A stretch of DNA of 64,000 nt from JBDTDV01 sp039922875 (lineage in GTDB: Bacteria > Actinomycetota > Actinomycetes > Actinomycetales > Microbacteriaceae): NCBI GenBank assembly GCA_039922875.1, contig JBDTDV010000024.1, forward strand, positions 1-64,000, written 5' to 3'. The position numbers and the translations under genes are program-made. This document shows, in pieces, positions 9,382-18,977 of the stretch. Below the pieces are notes generated by a model. It had not been told where the DNA came from. It was given only the letters and a program-made list of their open reading frames with translations, and did no database searches. The first letter of the stretch is position 1, and each line of letters opens with the position of its first letter.

Positions 9382-9407
9382 CCGCACCCGACCACCAGGA
9401 GAAACCC

Positions 9408-11045
9408 ATGAGCAGCTACACCCTTCCCACCGTCGTCCAACGGCCGGTCGCCGCGCCGAACACGATCTACACTGTCGCCAGCGGTGACCTCCGCCTCGCC
9501 GCGAACGTCAAATGCTGGCCCACCCAGCAGCAGTTGGAAGCAGATTTCTCCCGCGCGGTCGGCGAACTCGGTTGGAACGTAACCCGCGGCCACGGCGTCA
9601 ACCCCGACACCGGGCACGGCTTTATCGACAGCCAGCGCGCCGGGATCGAGGTGTTCAAGAACATTCCGCCGACCGCTCCCCTGGTGGTCGTGGACGCGGT
9701 CTGGCAGTACAGCCACCACGTGCTCGCCGGGCTGCGCACCCATCGCGGTCCGATCCTCGTGGTGGCCAACTGGGCGGGAGACTTCCCCGGACTGGTCGGG
9801 CTGCTGAACCTCACCGCCAGCCTGACCAAGGCGAACGTGCCGTACTCGGCGCTGTGGAGCATCGACTTCACCGACCGGTGGGCAGTCGAGGGGCTGCGAA
9901 CCTGGCTCGAGACCGGCACGCTCGTGCATGACACCAGCCATGTGCGCGACCTGCCGGCGCTGGATCCAGGCAGCCCAGAGGTCGAATTAGGAGTCGCTCT
10001 GGCTCGGCAGCTGAAGAATGACAAGGCGATTATCGGGGTCTTCGACGAGGGCTGCATGGGCATGTACAACGCCATCATTGACGACGAGTTGCTCAACCCA
10101 TTGGGCATTTACAAGGAGCGGTTGTCGCAGAGTGCGCTGGTCGCCGAAATGGCGAAGGTCACCGATGACGAAGCGGACGCCGTGAAGGCATGGCTGGAGA
10201 ACGCCGGCCTCACTTTTCACTTCGGCACCGACGAGGCAACCGAGCTGACGCTGGCACAGGTACACAGCCAGCTGAAGATGTACATCGCCGCCCTGCGTAT
10301 CTCGGACGATTTCGGACTGGATGCGGTCGGCATCCAGTATCAGCAGGGTCTGAAGGACACCGTGCCGGCCAGCGACCTGGTCGAGGGCCTGCTGAACAAT
10401 GTGCAGCGCCCGCCCGCGTTCAGCCGGGACGGCTCGCGCGAACTGTTCCCCGGTGTAGCGCTGCCGAATTTCAACGAAGTGGATGAGGGCGTTGCGGTGG
10501 ACGCGCTGGTCACCAACCGGATCTGGACCGCGATGGGCCTTGACCCGGCGACGACCCTGCACGACGTGCGTTGGGGCGAGGAGTACAACGACGAGTTCGT
10601 CTGGGTATTCGAGATTTCTGGGTCGGTGCCGGCCAGCCACAACGGCGGCTACGACAAGAGTTACAGCATGCGCCAACCGGCGATGTTCTTCCCGCTGGGC
10701 GGCGGCACGCTCTCCGGGGTTGCCAGGCCGGGCGAGATCGTTTGGTCCAGAGTCTTCATCATGGACAACGTGCTGCACGTGGATCTCGGTCGCGGCCACG
10801 TCGCTGACCTGCCGGCCGAGGAGACCCAGCGACGTCTGGATGCCACCGATCCACAGTGGCCGATCATGCATGCGGTGCTGCACGGCGTCTCCCGCGACCA
10901 GCTGATGGCACGGCATCGCGCCAACCACGTCCAGGTCGTCTACGCCCCGGATGCCGCGACCGCGGACAAGGCGCTCACCGCGAAAGCCGCTCTGTTCCAT
11001 GAGCTGGGCGTGCAGGTGCACCTCTGCGGCGACGTCACGATATAG
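9408..11045 (+). CDS. L-fucose/D-arabinose isomerase-like protein
   Basis: 545-aa aldose-ketose isomerase of the fucose isomerase fold, which in characterised members converts L-fucose to L-fuculose and D-arabinose to D-ribulose using Mn2+. The hallmark FDEGCMGMYNAIIDDELLN near residues 208-226 contains the acid residue expected at the metal site. AGGAG lies 7 nt before the ATG. It is the last gene of the LacI - kinase - isomerase cluster and converges on a small membrane gene. It is divergent enough from the E. coli enzyme that I do not assign fucI. Confidence 0.8.
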   Translation: MSSYTLPTVVQRPVAAPNTIYTVASGDLRLAANVKCWPTQQQLEADFSRAVGELGWNVTRGHGVNPDTGHGFIDSQRAGIEVFKNIPPTAPLVVVDAVWQYSHHVLAGLRTHRGPILVVANWAGDFPGLVGLLNLTASLTKANVPYSALWSIDFTDRWAVEGLRTWLETGTLVHDTSHVRDLPALDPGSPEVELGVALARQLKNDKAIIGVFDEGCMGMYNAIIDDELLNPLGIYKERLSQSALVAEMAKVTDDEADAVKAWLENAGLTFHFGTDEATELTLAQVHSQLKMYIAALRISDDFGLDAVGIQYQQGLKDTVPASDLVEGLLNNVQRPPAFSRDGSRELFPGVALPNFNEVDEGVAVDALVTNRIWTAMGLDPATTLHDVRWGEEYNDEFVWVFEISGSVPASHNGGYDKSYSMRQPAMFFPLGGGTLSGVARPGEIVWSRVFIMDNVLHVDLGRGHVADLPAEETQRRLDATDPQWPIMHAVLHGVSRDQLMARHRANHVQVVYAPDAATADKALTAKAALFHELGVQVHLCGDVTI

Positions 11046-11060
11046 CGTCCCGGGCCGCGA

Positions 11061-11393
11061 CTAGCGGTGCAGGGCGGGAACGATCAGGTAGATCCCGTAG
11101 AGCACTGCGCTGGCGCAGAGCGCGAAGCACAGATACGCGGTGAGGAGGGCAGCGCGTTTTTGACTGGGGGTCAGAGGATTCTTTTTCGCGGCCTTTCTGG
11201 CCCGCTTTGCTTCCAACGCCGCCTCGGCCGGGGAGATCACCGTGATCGCGTCGGTGAATTCAGCTGGCCCGACGTGCGGTGGCCGGCCTGCGGTCACCAG
11301 CATCCGCAATCCGAATGCATACAAACTCACCACAACCGTCGCCGAAACCAGGGTCACGACCGCGACGATTAGAAAATCTCCCCAGTCGATCAT
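11061..11393 (-). CDS. Small membrane protein of unknown function
   Basis: 110 aa with one N-terminal membrane helix (residues 7-32) and one C-terminal helix (85-107), joined by a charged segment containing KRARKAAKKN. Its ATG overlaps the stop of the phosphate transporter gene by 4 bp (ATGA), so translation is coupled. A role as an accessory of the transporter is inferred from this coupling only. Confidence 0.75.
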   Translation of the reverse strand: MIDWGDFLIVAVVTLVSATVVVSLYAFGLRMLVTAGRPPHVGPAEFTDAITVISPAEAALEAKRARKAAKKNPLTPSQKRAALLTAYLCFALCASAVLYGIYLIVPALHR

Positions 11394-12754
11394 GCCGAAC
11401 TCTTCTTCTTATCCTTGGTCGGGGGCTGCACTGGATCCAGTTCGGCCGACATCGAATTCTTCGGCTTCTTGCCCTTCGTGGTGGTTTTCGGCTTCGTGGC
11501 TTTTTTGAGGTCCTGGAGCTTCCCGGGCTTCTTCGGCTTCTGAGACTTCTTCGGCTTCCTGGGCTTCTTGGGCTGCTTGGGCTGCTTGGGCTTCTTGATC
11601 TTTACGGCCCGGCCGGACTGCGCGACTTCGCTCATCCCCGCAACGCCGGCCGCCATGCTCGCACTGGTCACCCTGCGGCGCGAACTGACGATGAAGATCA
11701 TCGCGATGACACCGGCGCCGAGCACGGTATCCAGCAGCACACCAACCGGCCCCAGATGGGCCACCCAGGCAGCGAGCGCCCCGACCAGGGCAGAAGCGGG
11801 CAAGGTCAGCAGCCAGCCCATCGCAATCCGGCGCGCGGTCTTCCATCTGACCCGAGATCCCCGACGGCCCAGCCCAGAGCCGATCACCGATCCTGACGCC
11901 ACTTGGGTGGTGGACAGCGCGAAGCCAAGGTGAGTGGAAGCCAGGATCGCTGCCGCAGTGCTGGTCTCGGCTGCAAAACCCTGCGCCGGCTTGACGTCGG
12001 TCAGGCCTTTGCCGAGGGTGTGAATGATCCGCCAGCCGCCGGTGTAGGTGCCAAGCGCGATGGCGAACGCGCAGGCCACGATGACCCAGAATGGCACGTC
12101 GCTGCCGCCGGCCAGGAATCCGCCGGAAATCAAGACGAGGGTGATCACGCCCATGGTTTTCTGCGCGTCATTGGTGCCGTGGGCCAGCGCGACCAGCGAG
12201 GAGGAGAAGATCTGGCCGTGCCGGAAGCCGTCTCGCCCGTCTGGCCGGCCATCGTAACGCCGGGTGATCGCGTAAACGATGCGGGTCGCGGCATACGCGA
12301 CGAAGCCGGCAATCACCGGGGCGATGACTGCCGGGATGACGACCTTGCTCAACAGCACGGAGTAGTTAACCGAGGCGAAGCCGGCACCGACGATCGCAGC
12401 GCCGATCAGCCCGCCGAACAACGCGTGACTCGAGCTGGATGGGAGGCCGAACAGCCAGGTGACCATGTTCCAGATCACCGCTCCAACCAGACCAGCGAAG
12501 ATCATCGTCGGTGAGATCTGCACCCCACCATTGCCCTCACGGATCAGCCCGCTGGAGATGGTGGTGGCGACCGCCGTCGATAAGAATGCGCCGACCAGGT
12601 TGAGTACCGCAGCCAGACCCACCGCAACTTTCGGCTTCATCGCGCCGGTTGCGATCGGCGTTGCCATCGCGTTTGCGGTGTCGTGGAACCCGTTGGTGAA
12701 GTCGAAGAACAGCGCTAGAGCGATCACTAGCACGACGATCAGGGTGAGATCCAC
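11390..12754 (-). CDS. pitA: Inorganic phosphate transporter, PiT family
   Basis: 454-aa low-affinity phosphate/cation symporter. The PHO4 signature FDFTNGFHDTANA is at residues 18-30, and a second inverted-repeat copy with ALAHGTNDAQKTMG appears in the second half. About ten membrane helices are visible. The start is GTG. The C-terminal 90 or so residues are unusual: a cytoplasmic tail of KKPKQPKQ-type Lys/Pro repeats, encoded by a short near-perfect direct repeat around 11540-11600. The tail resembles histone H1-like basic tails and is absent from the core family. The following 110-aa membrane gene is translationally coupled. Confidence 0.92.
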   Translation of the reverse strand: MDLTLIVVLVIALALFFDFTNGFHDTANAMATPIATGAMKPKVAVGLAAVLNLVGAFLSTAVATTISSGLIREGNGGVQISPTMIFAGLVGAVIWNMVTWLFGLPSSSSHALFGGLIGAAIVGAGFASVNYSVLLSKVVIPAVIAPVIAGFVAYAATRIVYAITRRYDGRPDGRDGFRHGQIFSSSLVALAHGTNDAQKTMGVITLVLISGGFLAGGSDVPFWVIVACAFAIALGTYTGGWRIIHTLGKGLTDVKPAQGFAAETSTAAAILASTHLGFALSTTQVASGSVIGSGLGRRGSRVRWKTARRIAMGWLLTLPASALVGALAAWVAHLGPVGVLLDTVLGAGVIAMIFIVSSRRRVTSASMAAGVAGMSEVAQSGRAVKIKKPKQPKQPKKPRKPKKSQKPKKPGKLQDLKKATKPKTTTKGKKPKNSMSAELDPVQPPTKDKKKSSA

Positions 12755-12920
12755 CGGCGTCTTTCTCGTGAGTGTCGGATCGTGCTGGCTGGGTAATCAG
12801 GGGGGACATGACGATACTTTCACCCCGGTTGGTTCAGGTCAACTTCCGCCCTGAGCCGCGACCGCTTCAGCGCACCCTGAACCGGGCTGATCAACAGCGT
12901 GGCACGGAAACGGACCGGCG

Positions 12921-15554
12921 CTATAGCTGGCCGACCGCCGTCACCCGCACCACCGCAAACCCCTGCGCGGCCGATTCGGCCAGGTCCACCTCGGCACTGA
13001 TCCCCCAATCGTGGTCGCCGGCCGGGTCCTGGAAAATCTGCCGCAGCCGCCACACTCCGGCTGCCGGATCCTCGTCGATGATCAGCATCGCCGAGCTGCG
13101 GGCATCGGCACCGGTGCCGATGCTGTCGTGCACCTGGAAATAGCCATCCATCGCCTCGGCCCAGCGCTGTGCCGACCAGCTCGTCTCCCCCGGCGCTCCG
13201 GACGCCGCCTCGAGGCGGCCGAGTTCGTCGTAGTGTTCCAACGCGGCCAGTTGCAGTCGGCGGAACATTTCATTACGCACCAGCACCGTGAACGCGCGAT
13301 GGTTCGTGGTGACGTTCGCCGGCGGCGGCGGGGCAAGCTCTTGCTCGGCTTCGGGACCGGCCGAGTGCGGGTGAATCAATTCTTCCCACTCATCGAGCAG
13401 GCTCGAGTCGACCTGCCGCACCAGTTCGCCCAACCATTCGATCGCGTCGAGGAGGTCCTCGGTCTTCGCGTCATTCGGGATACTCTGCCGGGCCGCCCGA
13501 TACGCGTCCGAGAGGTAGCGCAGCACGACTCCCTCCGACCTGCTCAATTTGTAGAAGGCAACGTACTCGCTGAAGGTCATCGCCCGTTCGTACATGTCGC
13601 GCACGACGGACTTCGGCCTCAGCTCGAAGTCGGCGATCCAGGGCTGGGATGCACTATAGGTCTCGAAAGCAGCGGTCAGCAGCTCACCAAGGGGCCTGGG
13701 ATGGGTGATCTCCTCCAGAAGCTCCATCCTCTGGTCGTATTCGATGCCCTCGGCCTTCATGGCGGCGACCGCCTCCCCCCTGGCCAGAAACTGCTGGGCA
13801 GAGAGCACCTGGCGGGGATCGTCCAGGGTCGCCTCGAGAATCGAGATCATGTCCAGCGCGTACTGACCGGTGCCGGTGCCGCGCGTCGGGTCCGGGTCAA
13901 GCAATTCGAAAGCCGCCAACGCGAACGGGGAGAGCGGCTGATTGAGCGCGAAGTTCGGTTGCAGATCGACGGTCAACGCGACTCGAACCGCGCCATCAGG
14001 CTGCACCGTCTGCTGAACGATCCCAGCAGTGCGCAACGTGCGGTAGATACCCAGGGCGCGCCGGGCTAAGGCCAGCTGGCCACGCCATGGCTCGTGGTTG
14101 TCGAAGATCAGCGAGCGCAGGTGCTCGAAGGCGCCGCCGTGTTGGTCGGATCCGCGCCCGATCACATTGATGATCATCGCGCTGGTGATCTGCATACTCG
14201 AGACCAAGGTTTCGGGTTCCGCCAGCACCAGGCGGTTGAAACTCGCCTCCCCCCAGGAGACGAAGCCCTGTGGCGCCTTCTTCCGGATGATCTTGCGGCG
14301 CTTCTTCGGGTCGTCGCCGGCGCGCTGGATCGCCTTCAGGTTCTCCGTCTCGTGATCCGGCGCCTGGGCGACCACGGTGCCGGCCGTGTCAAAACCCGCG
14401 CGACCGGCCCGGCCGGCAATCTGATGGAACTCCCTGGCACTCAAGTGGCGCATCTTGGTGCCGTCGTATTTGGTGAGCGCGGTCAACAGCACGGTACGAA
14501 TCGGCACGTTGATGCCGACGCCGAGGGTGTCGGTGCCGCAAATGACCGGAAGCAGCCCGCGTTGCGCCAACTGCTCGACCAGCCGACGGTACTTGGGCAG
14601 CATCCCGGCATGGTGCACGCCGATGCCGGCCCGCAGCAACCGGGACAGCGTCTTACCGAACCCCGCCGAGAACCGGAAACCGCCGATCAGCTCGGCGATG
14701 GTGTCACGCTGAGCCCGGCTGGCCACTTTGGTGCTGGAAAGAGCCTGGGCCCGCTCCAGCGCAGCGGCCTGGGAGAAATGCACGATGTAAACCGGAGCTT
14801 GCCGGGTGGACAGCAACTCCTCGACGGTCTCATGCACGGGAGTCATCTGGTAGGAGAAGTTCAGCGGCACCGGACGTTCGACACCGGTGATCAGGGCCGT
14901 CTCGCGCCCTGTGCGCCGCCGGAGATCCGGGACCAGCCAGGCCATGTCCCCCAGCGTCGCCGACATCAGCACGAACTGCACATCCGGGAGGGTCAGTAGC
15001 GGCACCTGCCAGGCCCAGCCACGCTCCGGGTCGGAGTAGAAGTGGAATTCGTCCATGACCACTTGGCCGACTGGCGTCGCCGGGCCCTGGCGCAGCGCGA
15101 GGTTGGCGAGGATCTCGGCGGTACAGCAGATGATCGGCGCATCGGAGTTGACCGAGGAATCCCCCGTCATCATGCCGACATTTTCCGGGCCGAAGGCATC
15201 AACAAGCGCGAAGAATTTCTCGCTGACCAGGGCCTTTATCGGTGCGGTGTAGAACGAACGGATGCCGCGTGCCAGCGCGAAGAAATGTGCGCCCATCGCC
15301 ACCAGGGACTTCCCGGTTCCGGTCGGAGTGCTCAAAATCACGTGTGACCCGGAAACCACCTCGATCAGCGCTTCTTCCTGTGCCGGATAAAGGGTGATCC
15401 CGCCGGCGCCGACCCAATCCACGAACGCCTGGTAGAGAGCGTCCTCGTCCAGCGGGTCGCCAGGGAGGTGATCGGTCAATCGTCGGTGCGCAGTAATCAT
15501 CACCTTGTGAGTCTGCCCTACCGGAGTTCGGAGTTCTGAGCCACTGACCGTCAT
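12921..15554 (-). CDS. Ski2-like DEAD/DEAH-box helicase with DUF3516
   Basis: 877-aa superfamily 2 helicase. Motif I is STPTGTGKS, motif II is DEFH (rather than DEAD), motif III is SATLGD and motif VI is QIAGRAGRAGFDTAG. The C-terminal half matches the actinobacterial DUF3516 extension. A role in RNA or DNA remodelling is likely; the substrate is unknown. It is the last gene of a three-gene run with the serine hydrolase (8-nt gap) and the PLP enzyme. The first ATG is used here; an ATG at 15500 preceded by AAGG is an alternative. Confidence 0.9.
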   Translation of the reverse strand: MTVSGSELRTPVGQTHKVMITAHRRLTDHLPGDPLDEDALYQAFVDWVGAGGITLYPAQEEALIEVVSGSHVILSTPTGTGKSLVAMGAHFFALARGIRSFYTAPIKALVSEKFFALVDAFGPENVGMMTGDSSVNSDAPIICCTAEILANLALRQGPATPVGQVVMDEFHFYSDPERGWAWQVPLLTLPDVQFVLMSATLGDMAWLVPDLRRRTGRETALITGVERPVPLNFSYQMTPVHETVEELLSTRQAPVYIVHFSQAAALERAQALSSTKVASRAQRDTIAELIGGFRFSAGFGKTLSRLLRAGIGVHHAGMLPKYRRLVEQLAQRGLLPVICGTDTLGVGINVPIRTVLLTALTKYDGTKMRHLSAREFHQIAGRAGRAGFDTAGTVVAQAPDHETENLKAIQRAGDDPKKRRKIIRKKAPQGFVSWGEASFNRLVLAEPETLVSSMQITSAMIINVIGRGSDQHGGAFEHLRSLIFDNHEPWRGQLALARRALGIYRTLRTAGIVQQTVQPDGAVRVALTVDLQPNFALNQPLSPFALAAFELLDPDPTRGTGTGQYALDMISILEATLDDPRQVLSAQQFLARGEAVAAMKAEGIEYDQRMELLEEITHPRPLGELLTAAFETYSASQPWIADFELRPKSVVRDMYERAMTFSEYVAFYKLSRSEGVVLRYLSDAYRAARQSIPNDAKTEDLLDAIEWLGELVRQVDSSLLDEWEELIHPHSAGPEAEQELAPPPPANVTTNHRAFTVLVRNEMFRRLQLAALEHYDELGRLEAASGAPGETSWSAQRWAEAMDGYFQVHDSIGTGADARSSAMLIIDEDPAAGVWRLRQIFQDPAGDHDWGISAEVDLAESAAQGFAVVRVTAVGQL

Positions 15555-15562
15555 GGGCCCGC

Positions 15563-16873
15563 TCAGTGCTGCGGTGGGGTGCTAAACGGATGCCCGAGTG
15601 CCGCTCCGATCGCGGTCAGCAGTCGGCCGGCCGGAATATTGCACGGGATGCCCTTTGGATTGTCCGCTAGGGTCGCCGACTCGGTGCAGTCCCCGGATGC
15701 GATATCACTGTTGGTCAGAATCACGACAGCCGTGTCGGAATCGGTCTGATAGTAGACGGTGGAGTTATAACCGGGAAGTTCGCCGGTGTGGCCGACCCAA
15801 CCGCCGACACAGCCCATCGCGAGCCCGTAACTGTACGTGTCGCGCGGGCTCGGGAAGGACGAGAGACGCTGTTCCTGCTCGTGCGCAGAAAGTAACCCTT
15901 GGCCGGTGCCGAGTGCGCGGTCATACCTGAGCATGTTCTCGGCGGTCGAGATCATCTCCCCCGCGGTCCAGCCCCAGGAAGGGTTCCAGTCCGTCGTGAT
16001 CACCGGGTGGGTCGCAGTGGCATCCGGGCTCTGCATCGTCGAGCCCTGTGCGTGCGGGCTCGGGAATTCCGCGGACTCCCCCGGGAACGAGGTGTCCCGC
16101 AACGTGAGCGGATCGAGAATTCGTGACTGCAGGACATCGGCGTAGCTGGAACCGGTGACCTTCTCGATGAGCTTTCCGAGCAGGACCGTGTTGGTGTTCG
16201 AGTAGTTGTACTCTGCGCCCGGCTTGAACAGCGGCTTCAGCGATTTCGCGACCGTGACAAGCTCGTCCGGCGTCCACACCTTTTCCGGCTGTGCGAAGAA
16301 CGTTTTCTGCCATGCGGAGTCAAGGGTGTAACTGGCCAGGCCGCTGGTCATGTCCAGAAGCTGCCTGATCGTGACGGTTGACCCGTTCGGAATCCCAGAG
16401 AGGTACTGGGAGATCGTGTCGTCCAGTGACAGCTTGCCCTGCTGCGCCAGCTGCAACACGAGGGTACCGGTGAAGGTCTTGGTCACCGAACCGACCCGCT
16501 GGTATACGTCGTCCGTCATCGCGGCACCGGTTGCCGGGTCCGCAACCCCGTACGCCTTGATCCAGGTGCCCTGCGGCGAACGGATGGCGACCACGGCACC
16601 GGGCGTGGCACTCTGCGGCATCGTCGCCGTCACCGCGGCATCCACCGTGCTCACGATCGCCACCGGCAGCGGACCGTTTGCGGCATCGGGGAGCTTCGCC
16701 TTGACAACCGCGGCCGGATCGGACACGCAGGCGGGCGACGCAGCCGCGCTGCTCGCCGGTGCGTTCGACGGCTCAGCCGGAGCGCGGGAGCCAGGTGCAC
16801 AACCGGATATCAGTAGGGCGATGGCCGTGGCCAGTGCCAGTGTCGGTGCCAGTGTCGGTGCACGTCGGTTCAC
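15563..16873 (-). CDS. Serine hydrolase lipoprotein, class C beta-lactamase / DD-peptidase family
   Basis: 436-aa exported protein starting with GTG. The signal peptide ends in a lipobox LISGC near residue 25, followed by an Ala/Ser/Pro linker. Active-site motifs of the beta-lactamase class C fold are present: SVTK (nucleophile serine and lysine), YSN and HTG near the C-terminus. It is therefore probably a D,D-carboxypeptidase or esterase acting outside the membrane. Its GTG overlaps the stop of the PLP enzyme by 4 bp. A short duplicated segment in the 5' end encodes APTLAPTL inside the signal peptide. Confidence 0.88.
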   Translation of the reverse strand: MNRRAPTLAPTLALATAIALLISGCAPGSRAPAEPSNAPASSAAASPACVSDPAAVVKAKLPDAANGPLPVAIVSTVDAAVTATMPQSATPGAVVAIRSPQGTWIKAYGVADPATGAAMTDDVYQRVGSVTKTFTGTLVLQLAQQGKLSLDDTISQYLSGIPNGSTVTIRQLLDMTSGLASYTLDSAWQKTFFAQPEKVWTPDELVTVAKSLKPLFKPGAEYNYSNTNTVLLGKLIEKVTGSSYADVLQSRILDPLTLRDTSFPGESAEFPSPHAQGSTMQSPDATATHPVITTDWNPSWGWTAGEMISTAENMLRYDRALGTGQGLLSAHEQEQRLSSFPSPRDTYSYGLAMGCVGGWVGHTGELPGYNSTVYYQTDSDTAVVILTNSDIASGDCTESATLADNPKGIPCNIPAGRLLTAIGAALGHPFSTPPQH

Positions 16874-18147
16874 GATACGGTCCGTTCCCCGGCCTGACCG
16901 CCAAAGGGCACCCGCTCGTGGTCGGCCTCGCGAACCGGCAGGGTGGCGTCAAGGGCGGCACGAAGGTCGGCGATGATGTCGGCGGGGTCCTCCAGACCGA
17001 CCGAGAATCGCAGGTGCCCCCAGGTCTTGAAACCGTCTGGGTAGTACTTCACCCGGGGGCCAGAGGTCGACACGTGAACGATCAGCGACTCGTCGTGGCC
17101 GAGTGACACGGCCGAGGTGATCACCCGCAGGTTCGCGACGAATCTGTTGTGCGTTGCCGGGTCGGCCTTCAGCGCGAAGGCGATCATCCCGCCGAAACCG
17201 TTGGGAAACTGCCGCACCGCCAACTCATGCTGTGGATGGGATTCCAGGCCCGGATACGCCACGTAGGCTACTCGAGGGTCGGACTCCAGCGCCCGAGCAA
17301 CCGCCAGCGCCGATTGACAGTGCTGCCGGATCCGCAACGGCAGCGTGACCGAGCCGCGCATGATCAGCCACGCGTTGAACGGGCTGATCACTCCGCCGAC
17401 ATCGACCATGGCATCGTTCTTGATCTGCTGGATCAGGCTCCGCGCGCCGATCACGGCGCCGCCCATGGCATCCCCATGACCGTTGATGTACTTGGTTAGC
17501 GAGTGCACGACCAGGTCGGCGCCGTGCTCAAGCGGCCGGAACAGGAGCGGCGACGCGAAGGTGGAGTCGACCGACACCAGGGCACCCACCTCGTGGGCGA
17601 TATCGGAAACAGCCTGGATGTCGGTCACCTTCGTGGTGGGGTTGGCTATCGGTTCCAGATGCACCAGCTTCGTCTCCGGACGGATTGCGGCGCGCACCGC
17701 ATCGAGATCTGTCGCGTCGACGAAGGTCGCCCGGATGCCGTACTTGTCCGGCAGCAAGTCGGTGAAAAGCCGGAACACCGCTTCGTAGGTCACGTCTGCT
17801 ACCACGACATGGTCGCCCGAGCGCAGGAAGGTGAAAAAGACAGCGTGCAGCGCGGCAACGCCGCTGGCCAGCGCGACAGCGTCCTCACCATGGTCCAGGG
17901 CGGCCAGTTTCTGTTGCAAACCCAGTTGGTTCGTGCCGCTGTTGCGGGTGTAGAGCGGTACATCGGTGCCGGACCAGCTCAGCTGCGACGGATCATCGGG
18001 AAGGGCGTAAGAATTGGCCATCACGATCGGCGTGCGTAGCGCGCCGGTTGCCGAATCGGTGGCATTGCCGCCGTGTACCGCCAGGGTCGCCTCGGCCAGG
18101 CTGGACAGAACGTGTTTGTCGGGGCGCGCAGGAGGGGACTGGGTCAT
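16870..18147 (-). CDS. Cys/Met metabolism PLP-dependent enzyme (cystathionine gamma-lyase/synthase-like)
   Basis: 425-aa fold-type I PLP enzyme of the trans-sulfuration family. The Schiff-base lysine lies in HSLTKYINGHGD, the PLP phosphate site in ALASGVAALHAVF, and the C-terminus has the family pattern RFSVGLED. Members cleave or form C-S bonds, for example cystathionine gamma-lyase, gamma-synthase or methionine gamma-lyase. Which one applies cannot be decided from motifs alone. It is the first gene of the three-gene minus-strand run, divergent from the FadR-type regulator. Confidence 0.88.
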   Translation of the reverse strand: MTQSPPARPDKHVLSSLAEATLAVHGGNATDSATGALRTPIVMANSYALPDDPSQLSWSGTDVPLYTRNSGTNQLGLQQKLAALDHGEDAVALASGVAALHAVFFTFLRSGDHVVVADVTYEAVFRLFTDLLPDKYGIRATFVDATDLDAVRAAIRPETKLVHLEPIANPTTKVTDIQAVSDIAHEVGALVSVDSTFASPLLFRPLEHGADLVVHSLTKYINGHGDAMGGAVIGARSLIQQIKNDAMVDVGGVISPFNAWLIMRGSVTLPLRIRQHCQSALAVARALESDPRVAYVAYPGLESHPQHELAVRQFPNGFGGMIAFALKADPATHNRFVANLRVITSAVSLGHDESLIVHVSTSGPRVKYYPDGFKTWGHLRFSVGLEDPADIIADLRAALDATLPVREADHERVPFGGQAGERTVS

Positions 18148-18199
18148 GCATTTAACCTATTCCTACCGCTCGCGCGGCCCTGGCAATGTTACGGGCGAA

Positions 18200-18205
18200 T
18201 AGAAT
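18200..18205 (+). promoter_or_regulatory. -10 hexamer TAGAAT, 6 nt before the FadR-type gene (leaderless type)
   Basis: TAGAAT is followed by exactly 6 nt and the ATG at 18212. No Shine-Dalgarno is visible. Confidence 0.55.
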
Positions 18206-18211
18206 CGGCTC

Positions 18212-18886
18212 ATGGCCGTCACCGACGAGGCAATCCTCAAGATCAAGAACATGATCCTCGACGGCGAACTGAAACCGGGTGATCGACTGCCGCCGGAAAA
18301 GAACCTCAGCGACCGGCTCGGACTCTCCCGCAGTTCGTTGCGTGAGGCCGTGAAGGCGCTGGAGATCATCCGGGTGCTTGACGTACGACGCGGCGACGGC
18401 ACCTACGTGACCAGTTTGGAGCCGGGACTGCTTCTGGAGGCGATGTCATTCGTGGTGGATATCCATCAGGATGCCTCGGTTCTGGAGCTCTTCGCGGTCA
18501 GACGGATTCTAGAGCCGGCCGCGGCTGCAATCGCCGCCACTCGGGCTACCGCGGTGGACATCGGCCAGCTCAAAACGCTACTGAACGAGGTGGATGTGAA
18601 CACCTCGATCGACGGCCTGGTCGACCACGATATAGTCTTTCATCGCCGGATCACCGGGCTCTCCGGAAACAGCTATCTGAGCGGCTTGCTCGAAGGCCTC
18701 TCCGGCAGCACCTCCAGGGCCCGAGTCTGGCGTGGGCTGACCCAGGAGCGCGCGGTGGAACGCACGCTGGACGAGCACCGAGCCATCATCGACTCCCTTG
18801 CCGCCGGGGACGTGGAACTCACCAGAGCCAGAGTGACGGTGCACATCGCCGGCGTCGAGGAGTGGCTCAAGCGCGCAGCCAGCTAA
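18212..18886 (+). CDS. FadR/GntR-family transcriptional regulator (FCD domain)
   Basis: 224 aa. The winged helix-turn-helix is N-terminal (about residues 5-70), with GELKPGDRLPPEKNLSDRLG and SRSSLREAVKAL. The C-terminal all-helical FCD sensor contains DHDIVFHRRI, which supplies typical metal/ligand residues. This subfamily usually senses organic or sugar acids. It sits next to the fucose-type ABC operon and 8 kb from the fuconate pathway genes. A perfect 15-bp palindrome (26337-26351) in their divergent promoter region is a good candidate operator. Regulation of that pathway is inferred. Confidence 0.9.
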   Translation: MAVTDEAILKIKNMILDGELKPGDRLPPEKNLSDRLGLSRSSLREAVKALEIIRVLDVRRGDGTYVTSLEPGLLLEAMSFVVDIHQDASVLELFAVRRILEPAAAAIAATRATAVDIGQLKTLLNEVDVNTSIDGLVDHDIVFHRRITGLSGNSYLSGLLEGLSGSTSRARVWRGLTQERAVERTLDEHRAIIDSLAAGDVELTRARVTVHIAGVEEWLKRAAS

Positions 18887-18922
18887 CCAGCGCGGCACCC
18901 AACCAGTGCACCGGCACAAAGA

Positions 18923-18962
18923 GGGGCGGGTGCAAAGGCTTTCGCCGGTCCGCACCCGCCCC
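18923..18962. terminator. 11-bp GC hairpin ending the sugar ABC operon
   Basis: Arms 18923-18933 and 18952-18962 pair perfectly (GGGGCGGGTGC). In the minus direction the hairpin is followed by TCTTTGT. It lies between the convergent FadR-type gene and the binding-protein gene, and most likely ends the minus-strand operon. Confidence 0.75.
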
Positions 18963-18977
18963 CTGCTCAGAGACTAC

